A model generated the notes under the pieces. That model was not told the DNA's origin, did not search any database, and was given only the letters and a program-made list of their open reading frames with translations. Shown here in pieces: positions 13,150-25,700 of a stretch of 64,000 bases of DNA (within the stretch, counting starts at the first letter, position 1; every line of letters begins with the position of its first letter). Position numbers and translations under genes: made by a program. Source of the DNA: Apostichopus japonicus (taxonomy: Eukaryota > Echinodermata > Holothuroidea > Aspidochirotida > Stichopodidae); contig NC_092562.1 in NCBI RefSeq assembly GCF_037975245.1, forward strand, positions 9,341,001 to 9,405,000, in the 5' to 3' direction.

Positions 13150-13574
13150 ACTGTAGGCCTAGCGCAGTTCGGAGATGAGCGATTTATCTACCCGATCCGT
13201 GACGGTTAGGCCAGTGAGTTGTTACTCCTGGTTAGGCCTACCAATACCATATTTGACGTACTGTAATTTTATGTAGGCCTAGCCACTGAAACTTGTGAAA
13301 GGATTACGGTAGCCTTCCCGTAGTGCTACGAATCATACCTTGAACAAGGTGATTGATAAACTTTTTGACTAACGTTGACACGTTATTTGAGCAGAGTTGG
13401 CCCAGAAGCTTTGGGCACACCACTTCTTCGGGCAAACTCTCATGGACTGACTGGGGCCCAATTGTAACTTGACGTCGCTCGGTTGGTGATTGTTTATTTA
13501 CCGTGCACCTCAGTACGTGGTACGGGTAGCACTGGTCTAAATTTCCTTCCATTACAATTGCTAAAATACGAATA
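13150..13574. promoter_or_regulatory. Likely bidirectional promoter of SLC35A3 and ATPAF1
   Basis: The two genes start head-to-head. A minus-strand 5' untranslated exon ending at 13,339 with donor CAAG|GTATGA is the best candidate first exon of SLC35A3, and ATPAF1 starts its ATG at 13,575. The interval is richer in CpG than its surroundings and has a CRE-like TGACGTCG at 13,470-13,477. No TATA box stands out. Start sites are inferred, not seen. Confidence 0.5.
13339..13560 (-). other. SLC35A3: Candidate 5' untranslated exon of SLC35A3
   Basis: The donor CAAG|GTATGATTCG at 13,339 would splice to the acceptor right before the start codon at 12,383. The upstream end of the exon is not defined by sequence; 13,560 is a guess set by the neighbouring ATPAF1 start. 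Confidence 0.4.
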
Positions 13575-13762
13575 ATGGCAAGGTTCGCAAGTCTCACAAA
13601 AGTAGTGAAGCTGTTGAATATTTCTGGAAATCGTCAAGTGTTTGCCCTGACAAGAGGTTTATTGACAACGTCCGAATATCAAAAAGGAAAAGAAAATATG
13701 GAAGATTTACAAGAAAACCCGTTTGCCGCAAAGTATGCAGAGAAAATAAAAGAGCTTCAGAG
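13575..13762 (+). CDS. ATPAF1: ATPAF1 exon 1 with start codon
   Basis: Begins at the ATG of [11 protein letters not shown], the mitochondrial presequence, and ends ...EKIKELQ with donor CAGAG|GTGACA (phase 2). An A is present at position -3 of the start. Confidence 0.9.
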
Positions 13763-16700
13763 GTGACACTTTATTTTTCTTCTATAATGAACATAGGTCT
13801 ATAACATAGAGACCAGTTTTACGAAATTATCCATCTATCTAGGCCCATATCTCGTACTGTCAAATTATCCTTGTGGCTATTTCTGCGGCCGGCCAAACCA
13901 AACATTTTTCACTCTGCAGTTGGTTAGCTATTAAACTTCCGAATGTGCAAAGTTCACGGTTGATGTTATTTGGTGAAAATAAAGAACAAATGTTCATCAA
14001 AGTTCACCTGCAGGGGCAGCTAGCAGGACAAATAAGGATGTATGAACTGAATTACACCTGGCAGTGACTTATACTGGGTGGCTTGATAGTCCAGCAATTC
14101 AAGGCACTGTCCTCAATCCAGCATGAACTTTAACCGGACATATGTATGCACAGCATGTCTAATTATAGGATTGAAAGCAAAACAAAACTAGGCCTATCAA
14201 CATTTGATACTTTTGTAATCCTGTCGATACAACTTGTTTAAAATAAGTTTTATGTAATGTACTGGCTTCTATATAGAGATGTACATGTACACAAGCATTT
14301 GAGTCACTGTGCAGACATGATTTATAAATGTCTGACCTGACCTGGCTTTCTACGCTTCTGGATGGGCCCCTCCAGTTTGATATCATGTTAGTGGCCACCG
14401 TAGTGAGTAAGCAATCAGTGGCACGATATGTGGCCAGTCTGCCCAACAGCCAGCCTATACCACATACAGTAGTGAAGGCTCACTACTTGATTTGTTTGCC
14501 TACCAGGCAAAATATGAAGGCACTCTAACTTATTTCTCTGGCTGCGTGGTGATTTTTTAGGGTACACTATCTTCTTTGTCTAGCTGCTGGAAGAATTAAG
14601 ATGCTACATGAAGCATTACACTAGATCTTCTAGAAACCTTACAATGATAGAGTATGGTTCTTCTGAATGTTGGAGGCTTAAAGCAGAACAGGTGTTTTTT
14701 CCCTGAAAATTACTATAAATAGTAAAACCTGATTTATCTGGGTCTCTATCAGCTGGACCTTGAATTAAACCAGATCCAATGTCCAATTAATCAGAGCAAT
14801 AATACCACAATTGTACCATATTGTTAGTCTTAGTATGTTTGAGCACATTATGTAAAAAACAGCAGTCAAAGTATTTGACAGGCCTTGGTACTGTTATAAA
14901 AGACATGTCAGAGTCCATTAAAGTTTCTAGTCAATTTGGTTTTACCATATATACACTTAATACTATGTAGATCTGGTAAGCTGCAAGACAACCCCTTGAG
15001 CTCCTTGGGATAACATCCAAACATTTATTTGAAAGAAAGATAAGCTTCCTTTTTTTTGATGTAAGATAAAGTGCTAACTATCTGATGAAAAAGATGTTCA
15101 TTATACTAACAGTATGTCTGGATTGTTTTGTTACAAGATGAAGTGGTGGCCAATAGGGCATTGTATGGTAACTGATCAGTTTTCAATGTTCAATTGTTGT
15201 TAGGTGTTTCTTTCACAGTTGATTCATACAAACGATTGATTTGCAATTGATTTTCCAGTAAAGTTAATGCTGGCCTTAATTTTAGCATGGTAGTATGGTA
15301 CTAATATGGATATTTTTTGTTTATATACCCTGTGTTCACTATCTTTAATCTTGTTAGGAGTGACCCTGAAAAATTTCAGTCAAGACTGAACGCAAGAAAA
15401 GAGAAAAAGGAAAGTCGTAAAGATGATGAGAAGCAGTCATCAGCTCAAGGCCAGACTAAAGATGGTTTATCCGTAAGTATACAGTATATAGTGATGGCTT
15501 GATTTGTCTGTACCTTTATGATGAAATAATTAGTTTAGTCTTGGTTGGATCGTTTGAAATGTGATCTCCAATATTACCTGATATATCGCCAGCAAAACAC
15601 AAAGCAAAGCTGTTTCAAGCTTTTAAATCATATCAAACATTACTGGAGAACAAGGTTTTGTTTAATGTTAAGTTGTTCTTGTGTGAAGAAGTATTCTTTA
15701 CTTTTATGAATCATTTATTTTGAAGACCATCTTATAAGTTCTCTCTGTAACCTTCTTTTTCTTTGCACAGCTTTCTAGTCAACCACAACCACAAACGGGC
15801 AAAAAGCTTTTACAACAGCAGAAAAAGGTAAGTTCAGGATCAGAGCTTTAGGAGTTATTATACTTGACTTTTCTTGTCTAATTTCAAGTAGTTTGTACTC
15901 AGTTTATAGCAGGTTTAACAACTATAATGTAATATATAAGCTTTGTAATTTGATTGAATGTTGTAATCGGGTTGTGATGTGAAATCTCAGAAAGCTTTGG
16001 CTTTTTTGTCAGTGATGGTGATTGCTAAATTTGCAATATTTCATCTTTGTTTTGGGATGGGGTGAGGGGGGCCTTGTTTTGAAGTCATAGTGTACCATGT
16101 TATATAGAACTGCTTCAGTTCCATATAGGGAATATGAAAGACAGATTGATGGTGTGATGAAGAGAGGGAAGGTGGGTAGGGGGGGGGGGAGGGTGAGGGG
16201 GAGGAGTGAGGAAAGGAACCAATGTAACCTCCTTTATTTAGTATTGCTATTATCAGCTACAAATGCTCCCTACACAACCCTATATTGGCCAATTTTTATG
16301 TTTTCTCCACATTTGTGCAGTACATGTAACAGTGGACAAATGTATTGACAATGTTCTGTGAACTTTTCCCTGGCAGTTTGGACAGAACTGTGTGTTTTAA
16401 AAGGTTTTATAGGGACACAATTTATTTTGATCCTTTTTATTGTTAGTTCCCTTTGATGTCTCTTTAAATATGAAATTAAGTAGCTTCTGTAGTCAGTGTT
16501 TTAACCAATAAATTTGATCCTCTTTGTATAAAATATTCATATTATAATAGTTTTCTTTTGACTCCTATTTCAGGGTTTGGATTCAATTGTGAAGCTAGAT
16601 CTGATCAGAGAGCTGCCTCCTACTGAAATTGAAAGGGTTGGTAAAGTATTTGTAATAACAAAGTAACGAGACTACAGATATCAATGTTGGAGAGAATAGT

Positions 16701-19700
16701 TTTGTGAACCTGTTCCGCATTTCATGATATTCCCTTTGCTCTACCGTAGTGCAACATTTAGTTCTCTTTCTTTAGTTAGATCTGCAGAATAGTTTTTGTG
16801 TTGTCTAGTGAAAGGGCCATCCAACAAATGATATGTAGATTATTTTGAATTTAAATATAAAGTTGCATTATCAACTATGCCCACCTGACTTCTTCTGTGC
16901 CTACCTGACTTATCTAATGGGCAAGTACCTAAGGGGTGTAAGGTCAAATGATCCTTACTGCCAAGGAACCTTCGTGAACACTTCCCAGCAAGATATACAA
17001 ACTTCTTTTTTTCAGATTGTGGCTGCTAAAATTAATAAGGGCCTGGGCCAAGCATTTGGTGCCTTTGGGCCCCAGAGGTGTCAATCCAGTGCTGTTTAGT
17101 ATTATTATATATCTTAATATAGATTCTATTTTAGCAGAAGGTGCCCTGCTTGTTGTTAGTACCATTGTTATCCATAAAAAGACTAGAGTGTTAAGTGTTT
17201 TGTTACTTTGTGGCTTTAGTGTTTTAGCTGATGTTTAACCTCAAGAAACTACAAGTCTTGAGTAGTAGACAATCCAAAGCCTTACTAAATATATATTAAA
17301 ACTTGTGGCAAGATTTCTTACAGTCAATGCATGATTACGCTAATCCAGAAACTCAATGCATTAAATATTGTTGCACACTGTATCAAAATGACACACAGAG
17401 TTGACAAATTGTTACACAGATGAGAATATGCATAGCGTTTTTTTATACCCAGACACTTTAACATTAGTTTACCTATCTTGTGACATACAGAACAATCACC
17501 AATCCTAACCGGCTGTGATGCAGACTTTGAGCATTTAGTTTATACCCTGTAGTAGTGACCAACTGATTTCGAAACTCTGTGAGAACTCTTTGGGGAAGTT
17601 TGGTTCGCTACTAATGTTGGTACCTGACAATGTTACAATCCTGCCGTATGTTGTGTTAATTAAACTGAAATCCTGATACATTTAATTATGATTTCTATTC
17701 TGTATAACTGTTCGCACTTCCACCTATGGGGAACGTTGCTTTGCTAGATCAGCTCCACAGTTCTGGAACAGTCTCCCCTTACATCTGAAAACAATCCAGC
17801 ATGTGTCAACTTTCCAGAAAGAACTCAAGATGTTCTTATTCATGAATGCGTATCCATTTGTTTTATAACTGTTGTGTCCAGTTTGGGTACTTTGCTCCTG
17901 CAGCGCTTCTGAGCAGTTTTATTTAACTGGATAATAGCGCTTTAAAAATTCTTATATTATTATTATTAGAAGACCATGAGGTGTTTATTGTTTTTTTTCT
18001 GCAGATATGGAGGGAGTACCACAAAGATAAGGACAGGATTTGTGCTGTCATACCTGTGAGTGTAATCCTACCCTGTAATAGCAACATTGTGATGTAAACT
18101 TACAGCCTGTGAATACTAGGAATCTAGCCAGGGGTAGTGTGGGAGAAATACCATGGATGTGCACAAATTAAATGCCTCATGTAGACTACCCCCCTGTCAC
18201 TCCATAAAATGAGTGGACAGTAGATAGTTTGAAAGATAAAGATGTTCTTAAGCCCATAAAATACTACTCAGAAACCTAGTCTTCCTGGTGTTGCACTGTT
18301 CTAGTTAATGGTTGCAGCCTCATGTTGTAGCCATAGATTGTAAACTCATGTTGTAGCCATTGGGCATAGCCTTACATTGTAGCCATTGGTTGTAGCCATT
18401 GGTTATAACCTTATATCAATTTATAGCAAACTTGATGGACTAAAACCAAGTTGAGTTACAGGTGGTAAAATTATGGCCAGCTTCTCCCAACAGAAGTAAC
18501 TCATGATTGATACTGTACCTCTTTCACCTAACATCCCACCCCTTTCTAACCCTTTTCCTACCCCTTCCTACCTCCACCTGTTCTTACCCCAACCATACAC
18601 TTCCAGCCTTTTTCAATTCAGTTTTGAAGTTCATTTCTTTCCATTTCAATTATTTACAGAGTCCAATGTACAAGAAGATTTGTAAGACTTCGGACAAGTT
18701 TCCAATGGTAATTATACCAATCACCTTTTTGATACATATAACTTACTAATAAAACAATTGTAAGGAGACCATGTTTATTGCTAAGTGTATAATAAAAGTG
18801 TCATCCAAATTAGATGACCAAGGAATGAAATGTAATTTAAGCAGTTTGCATATATAAAGTTCATCAGTATTGACCTTAAAAACCTTGTCCAGGATGGATC
18901 AAGAGAACTTCTGTTTAAATTTGCACTGCCCTGAAAATAATTGGTGGTTTCTCTCTCCAAAATCAATGAAATCAATTGCTTAGGTATTATATCATATAAT
19001 CCTCTCCCATTTCATTGCCAGTGTGTTGTAAATAAGTCACCTTTAGAATTTGCTTCAGCAATGTTGACATTAGTGTGGGATCTGTTCATTCAACAGCTGT
19101 CTGTGTGATTTTACAGACTGCAGAACTAATAAAGGGGGAGTCATATCACAGTAGAAAACATGTGTACTTATGAAGGTGTTACAAATAGTAATTGACAATT
19201 CATTAATCAGGAGTGAAGCAACCCCCCCCACCCCTCGCACTCCCTCCCACCCCTGCCTTCTACTCTATTAGTATACCACTGTATACTATAGTTCTTCCCC
19301 AATGGAAAGACCCTTCCTCCCACTTTTGCAAAGCAAAACACTTCCCCTATTCCTCTCCATTGCCTGTAGTTCCCCATCACCAGTTCCTAAGAGAAGAACC
19401 GATTAGAATGGTCAAAACCGGGGTGTCACATGATCAATCTTTCCTTACTTGATTTCCTGATTTTCACTCATAAGCACTCCCAGGGGAGGGGGGGGGGTGT
19501 TATCATAGCAATTTTCTTACAGTGTGTCATACTACATGTACATCTTCAGTAAACTCACACCTGTCCATGGACTTTTGTTTATACATGAATCACTCATGTC
19601 TTTAGAACTAGGGTACTCTGCTTGAGTGACTCATCTGCAGTCAATGTATCTGCTTGAGTGAACAAGGTTCTTCTAAATGTCACTAATGGGGATGTAAACC

Positions 19701-22700
19701 AAATATCCTTATACAAGATTTATATGTTGCATAATTCAATACCTTTTACAATATGTTTCTATTATCATTTTTTTTTCATTATTATTTTTTTATTGACTAA
19801 TTTTAGTTGATCTATCTTTTGGATCTTCTTTAAATATGCTTCAAAGGGCAAAAGAGAGTATTAGAATCAGTCTGCCTCTACAGAAGATCTTGTTAGAATT
19901 ATCAGGCTCATTATATATTTTACATTTACATAATGTAGTATTTTAACATCTTTCACATTTACTGTTTTACATTGATCTCTTTCGTTGTCTTGCGTTAACA
20001 GTTTCTATATGCCCTACCAAAGAAAGCCGGCTATGAATTCTTTCTGGGACAGTTTGAAGGGGATTGCTGCTTTTTTACCTCATTGGTTAATTTCCAGGTA
20101 AGATGGCAGCTTCTCCTGATGTTCAGGTTGTCGGGCAAAATAAAAGATAAACTGAAGTGTGGTATTACAATGATCAAATAGATAGGCTGGTTGTACAGTT
20201 TACTATAATGTAGTAATACAATGATGAAATAAATAGGCAGGTTGTACAGTTTTACTATAGTGTAGTAATACAATGATCAAATAGATAGGCTGGCTGTACA
20301 GTTTACTATAGTGTAGTAATACAATGATCAAATAGATAGGCTGGCTGTACAGTTTTACTATAGTGTAGTAATACAATGATGAAATAGATAGGCTGGCTGT
20401 AATGTTTTACTATAGTGTAGTAATACAATGATCAAATAGATAGGCTGGCTGTACAGTTTACTATAGTGTAGTAATACAATAATCAAATAGATAGGCTGGC
20501 TGTACAGTTTACTATAGTGTAGTAATACAATGATCAAATAGATAGGCTGGCTGTACAGTTTTACTATAGTGTAGTAATATGATGATCAAATAGATAGGCT
20601 GGCTGTAATGTGTTAGTGTTCAAATTTACAATGATATATTAGTGTAGCAGAAACATTGGCAGACCAGCTGTGTAATCCTCAATCGAGATGCAATGATCAC
20701 AAGCAAGCTGTCTCCAAATTGATGATCTTCGTTGGATGCAGTGGCCACATGTATGAAGAATTGATAAAAAAAGGTTAATTCGATGGGCAGCCCAAAGCTA
20801 GGTCAGGCTGAAGGTACAGGATGCAACAAACAATCCTTGGATGAGTGTATTCCACCCCTCCCCACGCCCTTCTTTTCTTTCCATCTCTACCCTGTTGATC
20901 GGGAGTGAGGGTGGGTGGGAGTGGGTGGAAAGGCAGGGGGTGTGGGGCTGATGTTGGCATTAACAGAGAGACCTGCAATAGTTTTGCAACAACTGAAATT
21001 TATATTTTGGGCCTTGTAACACCATTTCCCACCATTGAAAATATGTTTCCATAGCATTTGTTCTGTAGTATAGTATACCTCAGAAGTTCAACTTAATGTT
21101 CAGTTCAAATGGAGTTTAAATGATAAACTTTTCCCAGTCTTTTTGTTCGGTTTTGCGTCTTTGTGGAAATCAAAAGTGAGACATACCCTAGCTGAAAAAG
21201 GGTTGTATTTTTCCATTCTGATCATTCTAATAGTTTTGGTATTTTGTGACCTTGTACCTTCCCAGGAGACCAACGCAGTGGCGTAGGAAGGTACTTTTGA
21301 GTGGGGGGGGGGGGGTCTGAAGACTGATGGCCAGCCTGGGGAGGGGTCTAAGGGGAGGGGGTGTCCCCCTCCCTTTTGGAATTTTTTGCATTTCCAGGTG
21401 GCCTCAGATGCAATTTGGTGCAATATAGCACACTTCAACACCCACTCCATTTTGTTAACTTAATTTTGTATTTTCACCTGGCCTTGGATGCAATTTGGTG
21501 CTCCAAATGAGATTTTTTTCTCATTTGGAAATGAAAAAGGGGTTTTCTGACTTGCGGAGCGGGGGGGGGGGGCGGAATGGTACTTCCGCCCCTCCACATT
21601 TTTCACTGGGGGAGCTGGCACCCCCCCAGCCCCCCCGGTTCCTACGCCCTTGGACCAACGATGAATGTTACACTTCCAGTATATTCTCTAGCGCTTGACC
21701 TCTTTTCTCTTGTCCCCATTTCCCCCTACCCCAACCAATACTCCTCCATAAATGTTTTAATTTCCAAATGGTAACTTACCCTAGAGGCCCAATCTGCTTT
21801 TCTTTTTGAGTGATCCATTTAATGTTATATCATTCTTAAGCATTTCTATGATTCAGTTCATTTAAAAATATCTACTGCTCTGTATAATTTCTCTCTTTGT
21901 TTTATCTTCATGAATGTGTCCAATTTCTTATATCCTAGTTCTTTTTATATATATATCCTATTCACTGTAACCCATGAACACCTTTCCAAATTTCCTAAAG
22001 GTCTAGTCATATATGCCATGATCCAATCATATCAATGCCTAGGTAAACTAGATAGCATTGTAGAGACTGTCACTTTAAAGTACCGTCCATTTGCACACAT
22101 ATCGTTGCCTAGGTAAACTAGATAGCATTGTAGAGACTGTCACTTTAATGTACCATCCATTTGCACACATATTGATGCCTACATAGCATTGTAGAGACTG
22201 TCACTTTAATGTACCATCCATCTGCACACATATTGATGCCTACATAGCATTGAAGAGACTGTCACTTTAATGTACCGTTCATCTGCACACATATCGATGC
22301 CTAGGTAAACTAGATAGCATTGAAGAGACTGTCACTTTAATGTATAGTCCATCTGCACACATATCGATGCCTAGGTAAACTAGATAGCATTGAAGAGACT
22401 GTCTCTTTAATGTACCGTCCATCTGCACACATATCGACAGCTAGGTAAACTAGATAGCATTGTAGAGACTCTCACGTTACAGTACCATCCACCTATTATG
22501 ACTATACAAATAACCATTAGGTTGACTGATGGCTCGAATGTCACATGAATGGTTCACTTAGTCAAGAAGCAAATATTTGTTAGTTAACTTACATAACCTT
22601 AGCACATTTTCTACTAGAATGACACACTTTACTCTCAAGTATTTAACATTTTTGCCGTTTGTTACATGGATGCTATGGAGTATTTCTTCTCATTTGCAAT

Positions 22701-25700
22701 TGTGTTTATTAAGGCTTTGATACCTATGGATGCTATGAAGTATTTCTTCTCACTTGCAATGGTGCTATTAAGGCTTTGTTACATATGGATGGCTTAGACT
22801 GAAAACAACAACTGTCAGCCACAGAATGATATATTTAAAGTAGACAAGACCTACTTAATCCTTTTTAATAATAAAGTATACTGTGCCTTAAGCTATGCAC
22901 AAGGGTGGCAGAGGCACAGGGCCACATCCCCATACAAAGGTGACAGGGGCACAGGGCCACATCCCCATACAAAGGTGGCAGGGGCACAGGGCCACATCCC
23001 CATACAAAGGTGACAGGGGCACAGGGCCACATCCCCATACAAAGGTGGCAGGGGCACAGGGCCGAAAAAGGGAACTCGACCTGAAGGAAGAATTTTTCCT
23101 TGTGCTGCTTAAGCTAAGACTAGCCCTTACCATGGCATTAGAAGGGTCCATTTTGGTAATAATAAGTATGATGTTCACAAGAAGAATGTCATTGAAAAGT
23201 GCCCTGTTGTTGAAAATTAAAATAGAAATATAATTAAAAATGGAATTTGGTTGAAAAGTCCCATTGTTGAAAATTAAAAAGCAAATGTAATTTGAAAAGT
23301 TCCTTTTTGTATAAAAAAAATAGTTGCGATTGAAAAGTGCCCTGATGTTGATTACGAAACCACAGCTTTGTTAAGAAACATTAAAATAATGGACTTTGCC
23401 ATATGGAATGAAAAAGATAGTCTACTTTTTCAGCAAGTTTTAGGTAACTGTGGTTTCTTTCATCAATTCAGAGTTACATGTCCCACTGCCCCTAAAAATT
23501 TGTGCCCCCGGATTGAACCTCTTTTGGCTGCCCCTGGCTAAGTGTCAATATTTTTCTTCAGCAAAATTTCTAATATGACCCCAAAGGCAACACACTTACA
23601 GTATCTTTCCATTGCATTTAACTATATGCACGGAAGAATTTTTTTTTAAATTTACACACTGGACCATTTGTCGCCAATGTAAATAGTGAACGCAAACAGT
23701 AAATATGTCTGAATGTCTCTTGAAAGTGAGATTGATCTTAACCAGTTGTAAAAAGTCACATTTATGGATGAAGTTTGGTTCCTGTCATACAATATGGGCT
23801 CATTAGGCTGTATTAACAAACAGTGGATGTTGATGGAATTCAATAGCACTGTGTATGAAATACGCTACAATGTGCAAAGTGTGTATCATCTAGGTAGGTG
23901 TCGTGGTGATATTGAAATTAATATAAATTGATATCTTGCCATAGTAACTGAATTTTCATTCTGTTTATTTCCTAGCTTTATTTTTTAACTTCCATATTTC
24001 GCTGTTTTTCCTTCCTCTCTCTCTGTTAACAGGCATACCAAGAAAATGCCCCAATATTTTTGACGTTAACTCACTTTTCGGATTTAGCGGAGGGAAAAGG
24101 TAATTCTTTTAAAACGTCTAAAATACCAGTTGTAGATTATAACAACATTCAGGGGTGCTGTTAAACAGTGAAATTTGGTAATCAATTCATGAATTCTGAT
24201 TTAGACAAGGTTGTAATACTCCTTTGGTATTAGTACTAGGTATTTTCATTCTTCCACCCTAGCAACCAGATATTTCATCTTTGACAGTGGTAATTCACCA
24301 TGAAAGATTGCTTAGCCCAAAGGTCACAGTTCCTTCTATGAAATATTTCATGTACACAAGATCTGTTATTACTGGTCAAGACCTTCCTCCCCTCTTCTGA
24401 CTACCTGCACTTCCCCGGAACTTATCCCTTCACCTTACCTCCTCCCTCACCCTCAGTTCCCCTTCACATCCCCTTATTCCCCCATCCAATCCAGTTTCTA
24501 CAGTATGACAGTTTAGTTTTGTCTTTTGTCAAAATGTAGTTTTCTCCCTAAAAGATGACATCATACCTACAAATCAAATCCTCAGCAGACACCCCCTACC
24601 CTTTTTTACCCCCCCCCCCACGAAAAAATGTTACAAAGTTAATAACCAGCAACTCACCTTTGAAAGTAGGAAACCCCTCTCAGCTTGGTGTGTAGGCGGA
24701 GCTTTGTCCATTTAGCCCAGTGATGATTACCCTCAGTTTTATGGTATGCAATTATATATGCTCAGTGATAGAAAGATTACTGTTGCAGTCAGCACTTATT
24801 AATCTATTCATTGAATTTCCTCAGACAATTTGCTATTGAAAGAAAATACTGTTGCTGATAATTGTTCAAGGCTTGCTTCATATTTTTTCTCCCTCTCACC
24901 TTTTAGGAATTGTCCTGCTCACAGGGGAACTAAACACAGATTTTTTGGTAAGATATATATTTTCGTTCAAACTGCCTCTCCTGCTGGCGACAGTGTAAAT
25001 TACATTAGAGCGGAGAATTGTAAATAAGGATATTTACAGAGAGCACTAAAACTGACATCAGTTTGAAATATCAACAACCAAGGAGGTCACAGATGTTGAA
25101 TTATCTATAACTTTTTATTAAATTTCACCACATGGAATTATATTGATCTTTTTTGAACATTTCAGGGATATCCACAGGTTTGTCATTGTTTTTATTTAGA
25201 AGGTAGCAATATATCTGAACATAGTAGAATGGTAGAGCGGACACAGTGTGTGTGGGAGAGAGAGAGAGGTCACAATTGGTGGCAATGAGGACACTTGGTG
25301 GAAGGGGTCAATTTTGGTGGAAGAAAGGACACTACTGTTGGTGGGACAGGACACTGTTAGTTGTAGGAGAGCACTGTTGGTGGGGAAATGAAATGGCACA
25401 GGTGTTTTTTGGAAGGACGCTGTTGGTGGGAGATGGGACACTGTTGATCTGAGTAAGGACAATGTTGTGATTGAGGATATTGTTGATGGGGATGTGCTGA
25501 AGTTGCAGACACTTGGTTGGGAGATCATTTTCGGTGGGATAGGACATTATTGTCTGTGGAACTAAACTGTTAGTGGTTGGAGAGCAGTTGTTGGATGTGA
25601 GGACACTGTTGGTGGGAGATGGGACACTGTTGGTGGGAGTAAAGACAATGTTTTGATTGAGGATACTGTTGATGGGTATGTGCTGAAGTTGCAGACACTT

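Larger units (their letters stand above)
20616..24032 (+). other. Rest of ATPAF1 intron 7, repeat-rich
   Basis: A long intron with no exon-like block of its own. It holds the hAT-type MITE at 21,276, the 60/72-bp and 35-bp minisatellites, a two-copy duplication of about 65 bp at 22,663-22,790, and several poly-G runs. Confidence 0.6.

Noticed and set aside
22888-23233. Frames of about 100 residues over the 35-bp repeat
   Set aside because: Low-complexity peptides in opposite strands generated by the minisatellite.
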